Assembly: GCF_000153125.2 (NCBI RefSeq)
Contig: NZ_CM002299.1
Span: forward strand, 2,802,928-2,866,927
Source of the DNA: Congregibacter litoralis KT71
GTDB taxonomy: Bacteria > Pseudomonadota > Gammaproteobacteria > Pseudomonadales > Halieaceae
DNA: 64,000 nt
Direction of reading: 5' to 3'
Part shown: positions 44,568-53,631 of the stretch, piece by piece
How the letters are laid out: each line of letters begins with the position of its first letter
Position numbering within the stretch: position 1 is the stretch's first letter
Notes under the pieces: generated by a model
Databases searched by the model: none
What the model was told of the DNA's origin: nothing
Seen by the model: only the letters and a program-made list of their open reading frames with translations
Translations under genes and position numbers: made by a program

Positions 44568-44979
44568 GGCTGCGCTCCCTGCAAGCTCTGGCGTGTCCTG
44601 TCGTGCGAAGCACGGGGACATGCCTGCATTGGCGCGGGCCTCGCGCCCCAAGCGGCACGGTGGCGAAGCCGCTCCGTGCCGCGCCACCCCCATGTGCAGA
44701 CAGGCTTTCTACGCGGCCTGGTGCCGCGTCCTTTTGTCTTGCCTTCCGCCTTTGCCCTTCGCTGTCGCTCCGGGCAGCGGCGGCCCGGCGGCGCTATGCT
44801 GCTAGCAGCCAGCGCGCCGGCGAACAGAGCCACGACCACAGGTCGGGCATGTTCGAGGCAAGACGTCTGCACGTTGGAAGGCAGCACGGATGCGCGCGCA
44901 CTGCACGCGCGATAACACGGCGACGCGCCATCAAGGAAGAGCTTCGATGTCACGCTGAACCACAGTAAATCGGCGGCCA
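44568..44979. other. Gene-free region upstream of relaxase, oriT candidate
   Basis: This 412-bp stretch has three notable dyads. The strongest has perfect 9-bp outer arms GCGGCACGG (44652-44660) and CCGTGCCGC (44674-44682) with an inner GGC-GAA-GCC. TGTCC-N3-CGTGC-GAA-GCACG-GGGACA lies at 44594-44620. A perfect 12-bp palindrome GCTGCTAGCAGC is at 44798-44809, and CGCGCG-CACTGCA-CGCGCG at 44893-44911. Position and hairpins fit an origin of transfer, but I find no RP4-like nick sequence. ORFs here look like shadows. Confidence 0.4.
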
Positions 44980-45567
44980 TCATGGACGTTTCTCCAGCCA
45001 GGCAGGGCTCGCAACACCGATCACGGCAGACACGCTGACCGGACCAAAATAGCGACTGTCAAACGACGCTGGGTTGGTCACGCTCAACAGGAACAGTTCG
45101 CCAGGTTGAAGCTGCCGGCAGTGCGGCCAGGCTTGTAGCTCCCGGCCAAGCCGGTCGGTGTGCAACAAAGTCGCCACCAGTACACCGTCGATGCGTATCT
45201 GATCGGCCGAAATGCATACATGTTGCGGTGCGACTGCACCCACACGTTTCAGCAATGGAATGTGGTCTGGCAGGTAACCACGCCGCGCGGCGAGCTCAGC
45301 CGTTTCTGGCGGTAATGTGGTCAGGACGATGCTGCCGACTTCCAGCCGATGTGACAGCGAATCGGACGAGTGTTGCAGCGGATCGAGGCGATACCAACCC
45401 ACGGGCACGCTGTCCGACGGGTTGTAGATCAGGCGCGGCAACGGCTGCACGAAGGACGCCCAGGCCAATGCAGCTAAACCGCAGACGGAAAGAACTATCA
45501 GCAAGATGCGCACGCTCAAGGGCGAGCGAGAACGCAATGCGGGGCCAGTATTAGACACGACGGTCAT
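44980..45567 (-). CDS. traF: Conjugative signal peptidase TraF (S26)
   Basis: A 195-aa serine protease with an N-terminal membrane helix (ILLIVLSVCGLAALAWASF). The nucleophile Ser is in YNPSDSVPVGWYRLDP and the general-base Lys probably in PLLKRVGA. TraF processes the pilin. The start overlaps the DUF2840 stop by 4 nt. Confidence 0.9.
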   Translation of the reverse strand: MTVVSNTGPALRSRSPLSVRILLIVLSVCGLAALAWASFVQPLPRLIYNPSDSVPVGWYRLDPLQHSSDSLSHRLEVGSIVLTTLPPETAELAARRGYLPDHIPLLKRVGAVAPQHVCISADQIRIDGVLVATLLHTDRLGRELQAWPHCRQLQPGELFLLSVTNPASFDSRYFGPVSVSAVIGVASPAWLEKRP

Positions 45568-46097
45568 TGCAGCGCCCTCCCGGCCAGCCAGGCGGCATGC
45601 CGCTCGGCGGTGTACTCGGGCAACGGTAAACGCGCAGCAAGCCTATTGGCGAGCGTACGCCAATACGCGGGCGGCACCGTTGCCGGTGCAATATCTTGTG
45701 CCTCGATAGCGTCGATGCGTTCCAGCATAGTGCGCACCCTGTGGTCGCCTTGCGTGTGCAGCAGAAGACGCGCGCCGGGCTTCACACCAGGGATACGCTG
45801 CATGGCATCTCGCGGCAGACCAGACTGCATCACCATGAGTTGCCAACGCACAGTGCCGTAGTCATTAGCCTGCCAGCGGATGCGGCAGAATATGGCGTTT
45901 GGCAGGAACCCCGCCACGCGCCGCCAGCGATCGAATCGAATGATGCGTACGGGTTCACCGAAGCGCAGGTAAAGCTTGAAGCGGGATTCGAGATAGGCCA
46001 GCGAGACGCGCGTCAGCGGTGCGCTGTCGGCCTGACCGGGGAGCGTGGCGAGCGGCGGTGGCGATGCAGCCGGGGTGGCAGAAAACTGTGTGTTCAT
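45564..46097 (-). CDS. DUF2840 protein
   Basis: A 177-aa protein with the DUF2840 core (VSLAYLESRFKLYLRFGEPVRIIRFDRWRRVAGFLPNAIFCRIRW). Found in this position, between parA and traF, in related ICEs. Function unknown. The start overlaps the next gene upstream by 4 nt. The frame extends upstream antisense to nothing, but MNTQFSATP is the sensible start. Confidence 0.8.
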   Translation of the reverse strand: MNTQFSATPAASPPPLATLPGQADSAPLTRVSLAYLESRFKLYLRFGEPVRIIRFDRWRRVAGFLPNAIFCRIRWQANDYGTVRWQLMVMQSGLPRDAMQRIPGVKPGARLLLHTQGDHRVRTMLERIDAIEAQDIAPATVPPAYWRTLANRLAARLPLPEYTAERHAAWLAGRALQ

Positions 46098-46345
46098 GAT
46101 GGGTTCTCCGGGAACTCGCGTTCCAGCAAGGCACGCAGCAACTCGGCCACGGTCACGCCCTGCGTGAAGGCTGAGACCTTGATGCGCGCCCGCATGGCAG
46201 GCGTGATGTCGAGGGTCAATCGGGCGGTGTAGAGATCGCCCTTGTTGAGTGCGTCGGCGTCGCCTTGGCGAATCCATGCCTCCGCCTGTGGATTGGCAGG
46301 AGGACGCGCACCGATGCCGACGCGTTTGCTGTGCGCCTTGCTCAT
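46094..46345 (-). CDS. Small ParB/CopG-like partition-associated protein
   Basis: An 83-aa protein; its C-terminal half (YTARLTLDITPAMRARIKVSAFTQGVTVAELLRALLEREF) resembles a ribbon-helix-helix DNA-binding domain. It overlaps the parA stop by 4 nt, the place of a partition DNA-binding partner. It may act with ParA. No ParB-type HTH nuclease domain is present. Confidence 0.65.
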   Translation of the reverse strand: MSKAHSKRVGIGARPPANPQAEAWIRQGDADALNKGDLYTARLTLDITPAMRARIKVSAFTQGVTVAELLRALLEREFPENPS

Positions 46346-46980
46346 AACGGCCACCGCAGCAGTTCATCCACCAGCGCCATGATTTCACATGCGGCGATGC
46401 TGTCTGGCGCCGTTTCGCGTGCCAATCGGCCAGCGGCCACGCTGTCGGCGAAAACGATACGCTGGCGCACTTCAGCGCGCAGTACGGGCAACGGCTGTTC
46501 GGCCAGTGCCTGTCGTGCTTCACGCCCGATCACCGTGGTGCTGACGCGCCGATTGATGATGAAGGCCGCAGTGAGCTGCGGGCGGAACATTTGTGCCTCG
46601 CGGATCAGCGCCATCATCTCGGCAGAAGCCCATAGGTCGTAGGGGCTCGGTTGCACCGGGATCAGCACCCGCTCGGCCGCCAGCAGTGCGGAGCGCGCCA
46701 AGGCGGCAATCCTGGGCGGGCCATCGATAATGACGTGATCGGCCCTTCTGGCGAGTTCTGGCGCTTCTTGATGCAAGGTCTCACGGGCGAGACCCACGGC
46801 ACTGAATAGCCTGGGCAAACCTTGCTGGCTTCGGCGCTGTGTCCAGTCCAGTGATGATCCTTGCGGATCGGCATCCAGCAGAATGACGTTCTGACCGCGC
46901 AGCGCTAGTTCGCCGGCGATGTGGGTAGCGAGCGTAGTCTTGCCTACGCCGCCTTTCTGATTGAGCAAAGCAACGATCAT
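46342..46980 (-). CDS. parA: Partition ATPase ParA
   Basis: A 212-aa deviant-Walker ATPase: NQKGGVGKTT at 7-16, the switch DADPQGSSLDW and VIIDGPPRI. It stabilises the excised, replicating form of the ICE. A GGAGG site lies before the ATG at 46980; an upstream in-frame Met is less likely. It is followed by its small partner, DUF2840, TraF. Confidence 0.92.
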   Translation of the reverse strand: MIVALLNQKGGVGKTTLATHIAGELALRGQNVILLDADPQGSSLDWTQRRSQQGLPRLFSAVGLARETLHQEAPELARRADHVIIDGPPRIAALARSALLAAERVLIPVQPSPYDLWASAEMMALIREAQMFRPQLTAAFIINRRVSTTVIGREARQALAEQPLPVLRAEVRQRIVFADSVAAGRLARETAPDSIAACEIMALVDELLRWPL

Positions 46981-47266
46981 GGCGCGGCCCTCCGTACAGG
47001 AAAGTAATACCTTGAACAGCCTGAAAAACGCTTTTGTCGTTGCTGGTTGACGGTTATCCACCGATTCAATAGCTGTTTATTATTATTGGTTAGATAAGTT
47101 TTTAAGTTAGATATAAAGTTAAGGGCCGAAAAAGTATTTATAAACCAGTTTGTTAGACTAAATTCTCGCGGCTGATAGCACGATACCGGTGCGCCTGATA
47201 GCACGAGTCTTAGCGCGTCCGATAGCACGAGCCCGTTCACAGCTTGTTCTGCTGCCATCCCCAGAC
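46981..47266. other. Putative replication origin (oriV) with iterons
   Basis: The region between parA and repA has three elements typical of an iteron origin: a near-consensus DnaA box TTATCCACC at 47054-47062, an A+T-rich stretch at about 47070-47160 (TTATTATTATT and TTTTTAAGTTAG), and three direct repeats GATAGCACGA at 47174-47183, 47197-47206 and 47221-47230 (23 and 24 bp apart). It lies directly downstream of repA. The parA promoter should also be here. Confidence 0.6.
47174..47230. repeat. Three iterons GATAGCACGA
   Basis: Ten-base cores recur exactly three times at helical-repeat-like intervals (23 and 24 bp), preceded by CT, CT and CC. Likely RepA binding sites. Confidence 0.65.
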
Positions 47267-48124
47267 TTATCCCCGTGCCGTTTGCGGCACGGGCCGGAAG
47301 GCGAGAATCTCCGGTTCGCCGGGCCAGCGTTCGATGGACAGCTCGTAACCAGGCAGTGACTGCTTCGCTACCAGGGCGCGCAGATCGCGGGCAAAATCGC
47401 GCGGCTGCGCCAAGCTGCCGGACTTGCGATACAGGTAAGGAACATCGAACTGCCAACCGTTTGCCTGCCGACCACCATGCTTGCGTACCAGTCGGTACAG
47501 CCAGCGCTCTATACCGCCGGTGAGCCGAAAGTATGTCGGGTCGATGGTCAATACCAGTGCAGCATCGAGTACGCCCGCATAGAACCAGTCCGGCAAGATC
47601 AGCTCGATGCCTAGCGGCTTGCCGTTGGCATCGGCCAGTTCTTTCCACTCGTTGATCCAGGAAAACCGGTGCAGGCGCCGCCCGGTGGTCTCGCGGATGG
47701 AGGTGGCCACCGTGGTCGATTGCAGCCGGTCGAATGCGGCTTTGAGGCGCTGGTAGTCGCGCAGCGACGTACCGCGCCCGATAAAGCGCAGGATCTCGTA
47801 GGGCGTGGCCTGCATTCGACGTGACGGCTGGATGCCCGCATCGCGGGCTTCGACAATCTGGCTGGCGGCCCAGATCAAAATATCGGCATCCCAGATAGTG
47901 GCGATGCCGTGTTCCTGCGTGCCCTCGACACGAATGGTGATCTTGCCGCTGCGAAAGTCGATCGGCGCTGTGCGCCGCGACTTTGCCAGCGAGAAGAACG
48001 GATAGGCCATCAAGTCCTGGGCGTCGCGCGGTGCCATATCCTCGGCTGGCAGTGCGCGGAACAGGTCGAGCTGCTCTCGCTGCTGCCGGAGTGGCAGCGA
48101 TGGACTGGACATAGAGACGGCCAC
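47267..48124 (-). CDS. repA: Replication initiator RepA
   Basis: A 285-aa replication initiator of the RPA family (PF10134): QREQLDLFRALPAEDMAPRDAQDLMAYPFFSLAKSRR, followed by tandem winged-helix regions (TPYEILRFIGRGTSLRDYQRLKAAFDRLQSTTV). It would bind the iterons just downstream and open the origin. A second Met at 48112 could be the start. ICEs of this type can replicate while excised. Confidence 0.9.
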   Translation of the reverse strand: MAVSMSSPSLPLRQQREQLDLFRALPAEDMAPRDAQDLMAYPFFSLAKSRRTAPIDFRSGKITIRVEGTQEHGIATIWDADILIWAASQIVEARDAGIQPSRRMQATPYEILRFIGRGTSLRDYQRLKAAFDRLQSTTVATSIRETTGRRLHRFSWINEWKELADANGKPLGIELILPDWFYAGVLDAALVLTIDPTYFRLTGGIERWLYRLVRKHGGRQANGWQFDVPYLYRKSGSLAQPRDFARDLRALVAKQSLPGYELSIERWPGEPEILAFRPVPQTARG

Positions 48125-48138
48125 CGGCGAGCCGTTGA

Positions 48139-48423
48139 TCAGCGGCCATCACGGTAGTCACCCGCGTGGCGTTCGGCGTATTCGGGGTCGGAGGTGGCCT
48201 CGTAGCTGCGCGCATCGGCCCACGCATCAAGATCGGCCACAGCGTACATGACACGGCGGCCAAACTTACGGAACTTCGGCCCGCCACCGATCACGCGCTG
48301 CTTTTCCAGCGTACGCGGCGACAGACGTAGATATTCGGCGGCTTCGTCGTTGGTTAGGTAGCGTTGTGGCTGCGCGGGCGCAGCGGCAGTAACGGCGGCG
48401 GGTCGTAAAGGAGCGGGTCGCAT
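48139..48423 (-). CDS. AlpA/excisionase-like HTH protein
   Basis: A 94-aa protein from the ATG at 48423, which has a good GGAGG site. HTH_17 motif: YLTNDEAAEYLRLSPRTLEKQRVIGGGPKFRKFGRRVMYAVADLDAWADAR. Such proteins are excision factors or regulators of integrase and transfer genes. It lies 14 bp before repA. Confidence 0.85.
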   Translation of the reverse strand: MRPAPLRPAAVTAAAPAQPQRYLTNDEAAEYLRLSPRTLEKQRVIGGGPKFRKFGRRVMYAVADLDAWADARSYEATSDPEYAERHAGDYRDGR

Positions 48424-48506
48424 GGGATGTACCTCCATCGGTTGAAAACGACCGGCCACACAGCGTGACCGGATGGAGGCAGTCTCAAGAAACATGGGAC
48501 TCTTGT

Positions 48507-49304
48507 TCAGGGACGTTTTGCGGTAACCGCAGCGCGTCCCTGCTCAACCGGAGGAAGTTGCACCAAGCGGCGATAGCCGCCGCGCATCAGCGCATTACCC
48601 CGGCGAACCAGTCGACGCACGCGGGCGCGCAAAGCGCTGTCGGCATGCCAGTCATCGGCGACGGCATCGGCCCCGAAGAGCCCTTCGGCTACTTCACGCA
48701 ATGACGCGCCGGCCAAGGTCGCGTCGAGTGCCTGCAAGGTGTGTAGTTCCAACAGAGGCGCCAGAGATGGCCGAGGTCCTGTCAGCGCGACAGGAGGGAT
48801 GCCGGTGACGGTTGCCAACTTACCCAGCGAGGCCGACAACACCTGGCAGCGTGCGCGGGACGTGCCGGATGCTCGAATGGCATAGGCGTAAGCCATGCCA
48901 TCGGCCAGGTCGGGCGCCAAAGCGAAGTGCAGACAGGCACCCGGCCAGCGGGCCACCAGTATCAATCGCCGCCCATCATGGATCAGGTGCTTGTGGCCCG
49001 GAAGGCGCCAAAGCGTGAAGACTTCCGTATCGAGCGGTGGGTCGACATCTGGATAGAGTTGGAGTACTGCATCGTGATCGGGAAACCAAGCTGGATGCGC
49101 TTCGCGCGCATCCACCGCCGGGTTTTCCAGCAGGCGTAAGCCCCAGCGCAGCGCCGCGTCCGACCGGCGCCGACGGCGTAGCCAGTCTTGGCGATAGTCA
49201 GGATGACGGCGCAGGTATTCCCACGCCAGCGCGGGGCCATCTAAGTGCAGAGCATAGAGATAGGCCGCCGCTGGATACCAATACTCAGAGCTGCGATCAG
49301 CCAT
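48507..49304 (-). CDS. DUF2285 protein
   Basis: A 265-aa protein with the DUF6499-like N-terminus (SEYWYPAAAYLYALHLDGPALAWEYLRRHPDYR) and the C-terminal DUF2285 domain (GASLREVAEGLFGADAVADDWHADSALRARVRRLVRRGNALMRGGYRRL). The latter resembles a HTH regulator fused to a cupin-like region. It is a constant neighbour of alpA and repA in Tn4371-like ICEs. A GAGGGAGG site precedes the ATG. Confidence 0.82.
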   Translation of the reverse strand: MADRSSEYWYPAAAYLYALHLDGPALAWEYLRRHPDYRQDWLRRRRRSDAALRWGLRLLENPAVDAREAHPAWFPDHDAVLQLYPDVDPPLDTEVFTLWRLPGHKHLIHDGRRLILVARWPGACLHFALAPDLADGMAYAYAIRASGTSRARCQVLSASLGKLATVTGIPPVALTGPRPSLAPLLELHTLQALDATLAGASLREVAEGLFGADAVADDWHADSALRARVRRLVRRGNALMRGGYRRLVQLPPVEQGRAAVTAKRP

Positions 49305-49626
49305 GGCGCAACCTCCCTCGGCTTGAGGTACGTCGCCACGGCGGATACTCGTGCTATGGAGCGATCATCAGAATGTCATGGGTCCAACGATAAACTGTTA
49401 GTGTCAAGACCGATTGGCTCCGAGCTATTGCAAGTTTCGTCCGAATGCGACGGCGGCCTGCCCCAAAATGGCGTGCCGCATCGGCCAGCCTGCCAAAAGC
49501 CGCACCAGACATCATGACCGTTTCGATCAGGTGCGCACCATTTCTATGCAAGGCCGGCCATTGAGACCCAACCGGTCTGAGGCCAGACCCAAAAAGACAC
49601 AATGCGCTGGCGTTGTCTCTGATTGT
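49305..49626. other. Gene-free region between DUF2285 and DUF2958 genes
   Basis: No credible gene is visible in this 322-bp stretch. It has one short stem-loop (GGTCTG-AGGC-CAGACC, 49574-49589). A small open frame at 49354-49602 has no family features. The promoter of the repA-side genes is probably here. Confidence 0.5.
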
Positions 49627-49956
49627 TCAGTCGATGATCGAGCCGTTCTCCTCAGCCAGCCGCAGGTATTCCGACAGCCGCCGCACCGGCTGGAGGTAGT
49701 GATCGCGCATCACGGGCTGCCGGTGCGGCCCGACGATGGACGCCAGATCAGACAACTTCACCGTTCCCAACTCAGGCATCCCGATCCCTAGGTCGATCAG
49801 GCCATGGGCTGTGTCCCCGTCAGCAGGATCGAGCGAGGCCAGCAGCCAGGTAGCGTGAGCGTCCGGGGTGAACAGCCGCACGACTGGCATCGGGTCCAGG
49901 GAGTCGCCGTTGGTGATCAATTGCGCACGCTCCGCGTCGGTGATGAGCAGAGTCAT
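49627..49956 (-). CDS. DUF2958 protein
   Basis: A 109-aa protein with the DUF2958 pattern (MTLLITDAERAQLITNG, MPVVRLFTPDAHATWLLASLDPADGDTAHGLIDLGIGMPELGTVKLSDL). It is a common small ICE and plasmid gene of unknown role, mostly near replication or accessory genes. No partner is clear. Confidence 0.8.
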   Translation of the reverse strand: MTLLITDAERAQLITNGDSLDPMPVVRLFTPDAHATWLLASLDPADGDTAHGLIDLGIGMPELGTVKLSDLASIVGPHRQPVMRDHYLQPVRRLSEYLRLAEENGSIID

Positions 49957-50241
49957 GGCCGCACGCCTTCCTCAAAGGAGCAGAACCACCAAACCGCTTC
50001 ACCATTTGTACGTGAAAACTCAAAAGCGCAACCCCACGAATCAGCCGAAGCGTAGAAGCGTGAAGGCGCATTGGCGTAGGTCTGGAAAGGCACAAATACG
50101 ACTCCTCGAATTTGGCGAGATCCGCAAAACCGGATTTCTGTAAAAGCGCGGAACTGGGAATCAATACAAAATGAACACTATAGATTGTAGCCCTATAGGA
50201 TGCAATAGGTTGTCATCTTGGTTTTTGAGAGGAAACCATAG
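49957..50241. other. Divergent promoter region before the defence island
   Basis: No gene is visible. Base composition falls towards A+T to the right. Short CTATAG repeats (50178-50183, 50193-50198) with the palindrome CCTATAGG (50192-50199) lie 45-65 bp before the XRE start and may be its operator. This marks the change from ICE core to the accessory block. Confidence 0.4.
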
Positions 50242-50529
50242 GTGGCGGCAGAGTACTCATTGGCGAGGGCGTTGAAAGCAGTCAGGAAAGCGCGTGGCTT
50301 GAGCCAGGAAGCGTTTTCCGACGTGTCGAGCCGTACCTATATGAGCACCTTGGAACGCGATCTGAAAAGCCCGACCCTCAGCAAGCTGGCCGAACTGTGC
50401 GAGGTGATGGAGGTGCATCCGCTTACGTTGTTGACGTTGGCATATACTGGTGATAGCGAAGACCAAGCCGATCAACTCCTTGCACAAGTACGGCAGGAAT
50501 TGGAAGAGATTACTGAAAACAATCTTTAG
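50242..50529 (+). CDS. XRE-family HTH regulator
   Basis: A 95-aa protein that starts with GTG after AGAGGAAACC. The Cro/CI HTH is LARALKAVRKARGLSQEAFSDVSSRTYMSTLERDLKSPTLSKLAELCEVMEV. An acidic tail follows. It lies 127 bp before the SIR2-HerA pair on the same strand and may regulate it. Codon use is more A+T-rich than the ICE core. Confidence 0.85.
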   Translation: MAAEYSLARALKAVRKARGLSQEAFSDVSSRTYMSTLERDLKSPTLSKLAELCEVMEVHPLTLLTLAYTGDSEDQADQLLAQVRQELEEITENNL

Positions 50530-50656
50530 GTAACTGAGGTTGACTATTTGCTGTCGCAAAGTGCGTAAACACTTCAGACTGGTGTGACTGCGCGTACAAA
50601 TCATCGATCACTAACATCACGTAGGCCGACGAAAAATAATCATACTGGAGGAAGAA

Positions 50657-51832
50657 GTGATCTCTATCAGCGACATTTACGATAAGGACGTCAATTTTTT
50701 GTTTGGCTCAGGGGCTTCATTTGGACTTCTTCCCACGCTGCAACTCCAGTTATCTAATGAGAATGGTGAAAAATTCACGCTAGAGGAACTGGCGACGAAA
50801 TTCGAGCAAGAACGTGACCGACGTTTCGTTCCGTTGTTCATGCACTATTATTCCACCTGCATCAGGCCCGCAGAACAACTCACGCTCGAAACAGCAACGG
50901 CTACCGACTCCGGTAACCAGGTCATTGAGAACTATCGTACTTTTCTCACTACGATTTTAGAGATGGTCAAGCGGCGAAAGGCATTGGATCGCTGTTGCAA
51001 CGTCTTCACAACGAATTACGATGGATGCTTTCCGCTTGTGGCCGACCAATTGCTCAAAGAGGGGCACACGGACTTTATCTTGAACGATGGTTCGCGTGGA
51101 TTTACTAAGCGGATATTACAGGCTCGAAATTTCGGTTCTTACCTTTGCCAAACTGGTGTCTTCGGCCGTTATCAAACCAGCATCCCACAGATCAACCTGA
51201 TCCATCTCCACGGGTCGGTGTACTGGAGCAAAACAGACGGGGCCATCTTGGTCGATTACGATATTTTGTCCAAAGAATCCTTGTTGAGCGAGGATTTGAC
51301 AACTGCGTTGCAGCAGTTTTCTGACGTTCTCGATAGCTCCACCGCCACGCTAGAAGATTTGCAAGAGCCAGATTTTGATGACGATGCCCTGTCTGTATTT
51401 TGGGCGAAGTATGAACAGATGCCCATCGTCAACCCGACTAAGTGGAAATTCCATGAAACCGTGTATGAGGAGCACTATTACCAGATGCTCCGATTGCTCA
51501 GTTATGAACTTGAGAAGCCAAATGCAGTACTTATTACCTTCGGTTTTTCCTTCGCTGACGAGCACATCCTCAATCTTGTGATGCGCTCTTTGTCAAATCC
51601 GGGACTACAAGTATTTGTATGCTGCTTTAATACTGCTGAATACCAAGTGATGTGTGAGAAATTCAAGGGCTACCGCAACGTCCAGTGTCTTGGCATCGAT
51701 GGGGAAACCATAGATTTCTCAACGTTTAATAAGAAGATTCTGGCATGGCCAGAGGCATCCATCAAAACGGCACAGCCTGCGGCTGAGGCAGGATCTGATG
51801 TAATCGATGATGGAGCCGAAGCAAGCGTATGA
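50657..51832 (+). CDS. SIR2-domain defence protein (SIR2-HerA system)
   Basis: A 391-aa protein with GTG start and a SIR2-like NAD-binding fold: FLFGSGASFG near residue 14, VFTTNYDGCFPL near 115 and LIHLHGSVYW near 180 with the catalytic-site His. The defence-associated members degrade NAD+ and stop growth when phage is sensed. It overlaps the HerA gene by 4 nt (ATGA), the usual SIR2-HerA arrangement. The two proteins are known to form a large complex in characterised systems. Confidence 0.88.
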   Translation: MISISDIYDKDVNFLFGSGASFGLLPTLQLQLSNENGEKFTLEELATKFEQERDRRFVPLFMHYYSTCIRPAEQLTLETATATDSGNQVIENYRTFLTTILEMVKRRKALDRCCNVFTTNYDGCFPLVADQLLKEGHTDFILNDGSRGFTKRILQARNFGSYLCQTGVFGRYQTSIPQINLIHLHGSVYWSKTDGAILVDYDILSKESLLSEDLTTALQQFSDVLDSSTATLEDLQEPDFDDDALSVFWAKYEQMPIVNPTKWKFHETVYEEHYYQMLRLLSYELEKPNAVLITFGFSFADEHILNLVMRSLSNPGLQVFVCCFNTAEYQVMCEKFKGYRNVQCLGIDGETIDFSTFNKKILAWPEASIKTAQPAAEAGSDVIDDGAEASV

Positions 51833-53631
51833 GTATCCGCGTGGGTGATGTCATCGCTGTTCATGGCACTAAGGTGATTCTTAAGATCGACGAACAGTCC
51901 AGTAAAGAGACGCTATTTCACGGTGGTAAAAAATACAAAGGTGTATCTATCCGCGAATATCTTTCTATCCAGCGTGGTTTTCGGGACATCATATGCATGG
52001 TTGAAGGTGAATACCTTGACGAAAGCCGAATTGAGACACGGAACGGTAAGCCGTCTTATGTGCGGAAGGTTGAGGTTAGGCCTATCGGATTCTTTGACCA
52101 TACAGGCTTCTCCCAAGGGATAAAGTACTTACCGATGATTCAGGACCCTGCATTCCTGATGCCAGAGGAGCGAATCCGATCCATTTTCGACCGAAAGTCT
52201 GATGGCGAATTCAAAATCGGGCACATGCTTAAAGAGGAGATCGCAATCGGGCTTCCATGGAAACGCCTCTTTAACAGTCATATTGGCATATTTGGAAATA
52301 CTGGAAGCGGTAAATCCAATACGTTAGCGAAGCTCTACTCCGTACTATTTGATGAAAAACTTCAGCTAATTGCTGGGAAGAGCCGTTTCATTATTCTCGA
52401 CTTCAACGGAGAATATGGGGGCGAGCAGCTAGCCCCAGCGGAACACAAAACTGTCTATCAGCTCTCTACACTGATAAATCCTGATCCTGAAGACCTCAAT
52501 GCCCGCTTCCCATTGGCACCGCAAGAGTTCTGGGATATTGAGACACTATCATTACTTTTCCAAGCGACCACCAACACGCAGCGACCATTCCTAAATCGGG
52601 TCATTTCCGGGAAACTTAAGTACGGAGGCAACCGTGCTGCATTGGCGAACTACGCAAAAATGAAGTTCCGCCAGTCATTCTGCGCAGGCGAAGTTAAACC
52701 CGCAACGCTAGATCTTATGCGGACGGTTGCTCGGCGCATGAACAACCAAGCCGTTCAGGATCTCTTGGCGGAGGTTACGTGGTACCGCAATGGTCGTTTC
52801 CATTGTAGGGCGTTCATTGACCCCGATGGAAATCAATACGCGGCACACATCGCACCGACCGTAGACACACTAGATATTCAAGGTCTCGACGAATTTGATG
52901 AGCTCGTTCTTCGTGTCAACCTGCAATTGATGTCTGACTTGAATGCAGGTTATGTCCAGTTCGAGCATATTCAGCCACTACTCAAGCGCGTTGAGTCGTC
53001 GTTATCCAGTATACGCAAAGTCATTGTGATTGGAGATGCTCCACAACCCGAAAGGTTACTAACGGTCGTTTCTCTACGCCGCTGCAACAACGAAGTCAAA
53101 AAAGTCTTACCGTTGCTATTTGCCAAGCACTACTACAACGCACACAAGGCAGCTGTAGATACTCCTCCCGACCGAACGATTCATGTCATTGTCGATGAGG
53201 CTCACAACATCCTATCTGACCAATCCACTCGAGAAAGCGAAAGTTGGAAGGATTATCGACTAGAGCAGTTCGAGGAAATCATCAAAGAGGGGCGCAAGTT
53301 TGGAATGTTTGTCACGATCGCTAGTCAGCGCCCCGCCGACATCTCCCCGACCATTATTTCCCAACTGCACAACTTCTTCATCCATCGGTTAGTGAATGAC
53401 CGAGACCTATACCTGATCGACAATACGATTTCAACGCTGGATTCCCTGTCACGAAGCCTCATTCCAGGGCTTTCTCAAGGTTGCTGTGTGGTAACAGGTA
53501 CGGCCTTCGATTTACCAATGGTTATACAAGTAGACCGTTTGCCCAGTAATAAGCAACCTAGCAGTGAGGACGTAGACCTTGAAAAGCTCTGGAACACACC
53601 TGCTAATGGCAATGAGGATGCCTGTAGCTAG
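51829..53631 (+). CDS. HerA-type ATPase (SIR2-HerA system)
   Basis: A 600-aa HerA/FtsK-like hexameric ATPase with an N-terminal beta-barrel (HAS) region, Walker A GNTGSGKS at 156-163, Walker B IHVIVDEAHNIL near residue 454, and the arginine-finger region RKFGMFVTIASQRPADISPTIISQLHNFFIHRL. It is the partner of the SIR2 NADase. Low G+C content relative to the trb genes supports separate acquisition. Confidence 0.9.
   Translation: MSIRVGDVIAVHGTKVILKIDEQSSKETLFHGGKKYKGVSIREYLSIQRGFRDIICMVEGEYLDESRIETRNGKPSYVRKVEVRPIGFFDHTGFSQGIKYLPMIQDPAFLMPEERIRSIFDRKSDGEFKIGHMLKEEIAIGLPWKRLFNSHIGIFGNTGSGKSNTLAKLYSVLFDEKLQLIAGKSRFIILDFNGEYGGEQLAPAEHKTVYQLSTLINPDPEDLNARFPLAPQEFWDIETLSLLFQATTNTQRPFLNRVISGKLKYGGNRAALANYAKMKFRQSFCAGEVKPATLDLMRTVARRMNNQAVQDLLAEVTWYRNGRFHCRAFIDPDGNQYAAHIAPTVDTLDIQGLDEFDELVLRVNLQLMSDLNAGYVQFEHIQPLLKRVESSLSSIRKVIVIGDAPQPERLLTVVSLRRCNNEVKKVLPLLFAKHYYNAHKAAVDTPPDRTIHVIVDEAHNILSDQSTRESESWKDYRLEQFEEIIKEGRKFGMFVTIASQRPADISPTIISQLHNFFIHRLVNDRDLYLIDNTISTLDSLSRSLIPGLSQGCCVVTGTAFDLPMVIQVDRLPSNKQPSSEDVDLEKLWNTPANGNEDACS

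Noticed and set aside
44564..44983. 139-aa minus-strand open frame in the relaxase upstream region
   Set aside because: Arg-rich composition with no family pattern; the interval is better explained by hairpins of a possible oriT.
47174..47230. Direct repeats at 47.2 kb as a CRISPR remnant
   Set aside because: Cores are 10 bp with 13-14-nt gaps beside repA; iterons explain them better.
49354..49602. 82-aa minus-strand open frame
   Set aside because: No recognisable domain, no good ribosome site, composition not gene-like.
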